From: Bicyclus anynana
Taxonomy: Eukaryota; Arthropoda; Insecta; Lepidoptera; Nymphalidae
Length of the DNA stretch: 64,000 bases
Assembly: GCF_947172395.1 (NCBI RefSeq)
Contig: NC_069094.1
Location: 2,316,501-2,380,500 of the forward strand
Direction of reading: 5' to 3'
Below are positions 62,735-64,000 of this stretch, one piece after another. The notes beneath the pieces were generated by a model. It was not told the origin of the DNA, did no database searches, and worked only from the letters and a program-made list of their open reading frames with translations. Position 1 is the stretch's first letter. Every line of letters starts with the position of its first letter. The position numbers and the translations under genes were made by a program.

Positions 62735-63185
62735 AAATATATTTTTTTTTAATTCTAAATAGACTTACGCTTGACTACAATCATGCCTGGTGGAAAGCAA
62801 TGATGAGGTCTAGGTTGAAGCACGCTTGCCTAGAAGATGCCTATTCACTCTTGTCTTGAAGGTGCACAAATTATAAGTGTTAAGAAACACAGAAGCCGGA
62901 AGGGCATTCCACATCTTCGCTGTTCTTATCAGGAACATCGATGCGAAATGTTTTGTGCGAGTCTACTGGACATCGACAACAAAAGGATGCCAATTTGCAC
63001 GGTGTCTCGCTGTTCTGTGGTAGAATGGGGATGGAGGGACTAGATTGAAAAGATCCTGTGCGCACTCTACGAAATATATACGGTAAAAAACCGAAAGACA
63101 GGCAACGTTACGTCGGTGTTGAAGATTGTCAAAAATCCTGATCTCTACAACCTTTTGTTTACGAAGATATTTTCAAAAGTGTTAG
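62735..63185 (-). repeat. LINE-like repeat sharing its 3' end with SINE-B
   Basis: From a T-run (62742-62751) through TTACGCTTGACTACAATCATG, GGTTGAAGCACGCTTGCC, CACTCTTGTCTTGAAGGTGC, GCCGGAAGGGCATTCCAC, CGATGCGAAATGTTTTGTGCG and CGAAAGACAGGCAACG. I know this block as a very common lepidopteran dispersed repeat, in which the poly-T side is the 3' end. Opposing short frames at 62837-63065 are not convincing genes. Confidence 0.55.
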
Positions 63186-63189
63186 AGGT

Positions 63190-64000
63190 CTTCAATTTAT
63201 ACAGTCATCTTAAAAACCTGTCTGTCGCGGGCTGCAGGTGCTCTGTGTAATTTATTATTCAAGTCGGCACATCTGCTGGCGGTTAACTTCGAGTCCCGAC
63301 TTCGGCAAACTTCGCAGCGCGGCGCAAAAACAGAACTTGGCTCACTTTTTCCTTCCGTCGCAGATGGCGGCTTTTATTATATAGTTTCTAAGACTACTTT
63401 TTTTTATAAATTAATTAAGTAGGACGACGCTTTAAAATTGTTCTTTATAGTTATGGCTACTTCGGAAGGCTACTTCTTTTATAATTTTATCAAACTAACA
63501 TCAACTATTATGTAGTTGATGAAATATGCAGATGAAACATCTGATGCAATTAAAATATTTTCATGATTGTTATTAGAGCAATATCATCGTGTCCAGTAAT
63601 GTACGTAGAGGTAAAGGTTCCAATCAAGCAACAACCGGCTACAAAACGAAGGCCAAAGGTTCCAATGCGGCAAAAAACAGCAGCAAAACTAAAGTTTCCA
63701 AACGCGCTTAGGAGGCGCTTAGGAGGCTTCTAAGGAGCCTACAACAAACTTTACCCGGATTTTTCCTCACAAGAAACGCGCGATTCGCGTCATCCGCACA
63801 GCATACGACGCTCGCAGCTCTCAGATGAATTACGCAAAGGCGTCTTATCTCCATTGAAAGAGAGATCAAAGGCGAGGTGCTTTCAAAAACTTCTCAAAAG
63901 CCGTCGATAGCGAATAACTTGAGTGTGGAGTTTACACTTGCACATTGTTAACGAATCTTTTGTTCCGATTCAAGACAGCACTTTGTTGAGATTTTAATGA
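63190..64000. other. No gene recognised; GC-richer patches
   Basis: 63275-63370 and 63770-63850 are less AT-rich and show no repeat similarity. GGAGGCGCTTAGGAGGC at 63709 is a short local repeat. Nothing supports coding. Confidence 0.35.

Overview
This 64 kb window is AT-rich, intron- or intergenic-like animal nuclear DNA, and its repeats point to a moth or butterfly (Lepidoptera). Supporting signs are tRNA-derived SINEs with intact A/B-box heads, many short Helitrons opening with TCTATACTAATATTATAAAG and closing in a hairpin plus CTAG, a full-length RTE-type LINE with a (TGA)n tail, and LINE 3' ends of kinds I know from lepidopteran genomes. No bacterial operon, rRNA, functional tRNA gene or CRISPR array is present. 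I recognise no host protein-coding exon. The only long open reading frame (1,073 codons, 38971-42192) is the LINE's APE endonuclease/reverse transcriptase.

Layout. 0-10 kb: SINE and Helitron insertions, including a Helitron split by a SINE (779-1250), a SINE-B split by a TIR element that itself carries a Helitron end with a CCCTAC minisatellite (3191-4401), a piggyBac-type MITE (7754-7920) and a second CCCTAC-rich Helitron (8301-8740). 10-24 kb: Helitrons, SINE fragments, RTE LINE 3' ends, and a possible promoter/first exon near 11.4-11.53 kb. 24-28 kb: two copies of an unclassified ~810 bp repeat, one inserted into a SINE. 28-38 kb: more SINEs and Helitrons, two adjacent CpG-rich TIR elements (31804-32272), and a degenerate ~20 bp tandem array (37915-38395). 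38.9-42.2 kb: the intact LINE, flanked by a 10 bp target duplication and inserted in a SINE-C copy. 42-64 kb: further SINEs, Helitrons, LINE remnants of at least three kinds, an hAT-type element (58890-59253), several foldback/TIR elements and a single-copy-looking stretch with a perfect RFX X-box (49730-50060).

How the parts relate. The LINE is the only complete protein source for mobility in the window. Its tail is a TGA/ATG microsatellite, and the abundant SINE-A ends in the same kind of tail, so RTE-type machinery probably moves SINE-A. SINE-B instead shares its 3' terminal module with a different LINE-like repeat (62740-63185). The Helitrons and MITEs here are non-autonomous and must depend on proteins encoded elsewhere. 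Repeat class names come from visible structure (termini, target duplications, A/B boxes, motifs); I could not search a repeat library, so family names are deliberately generic.
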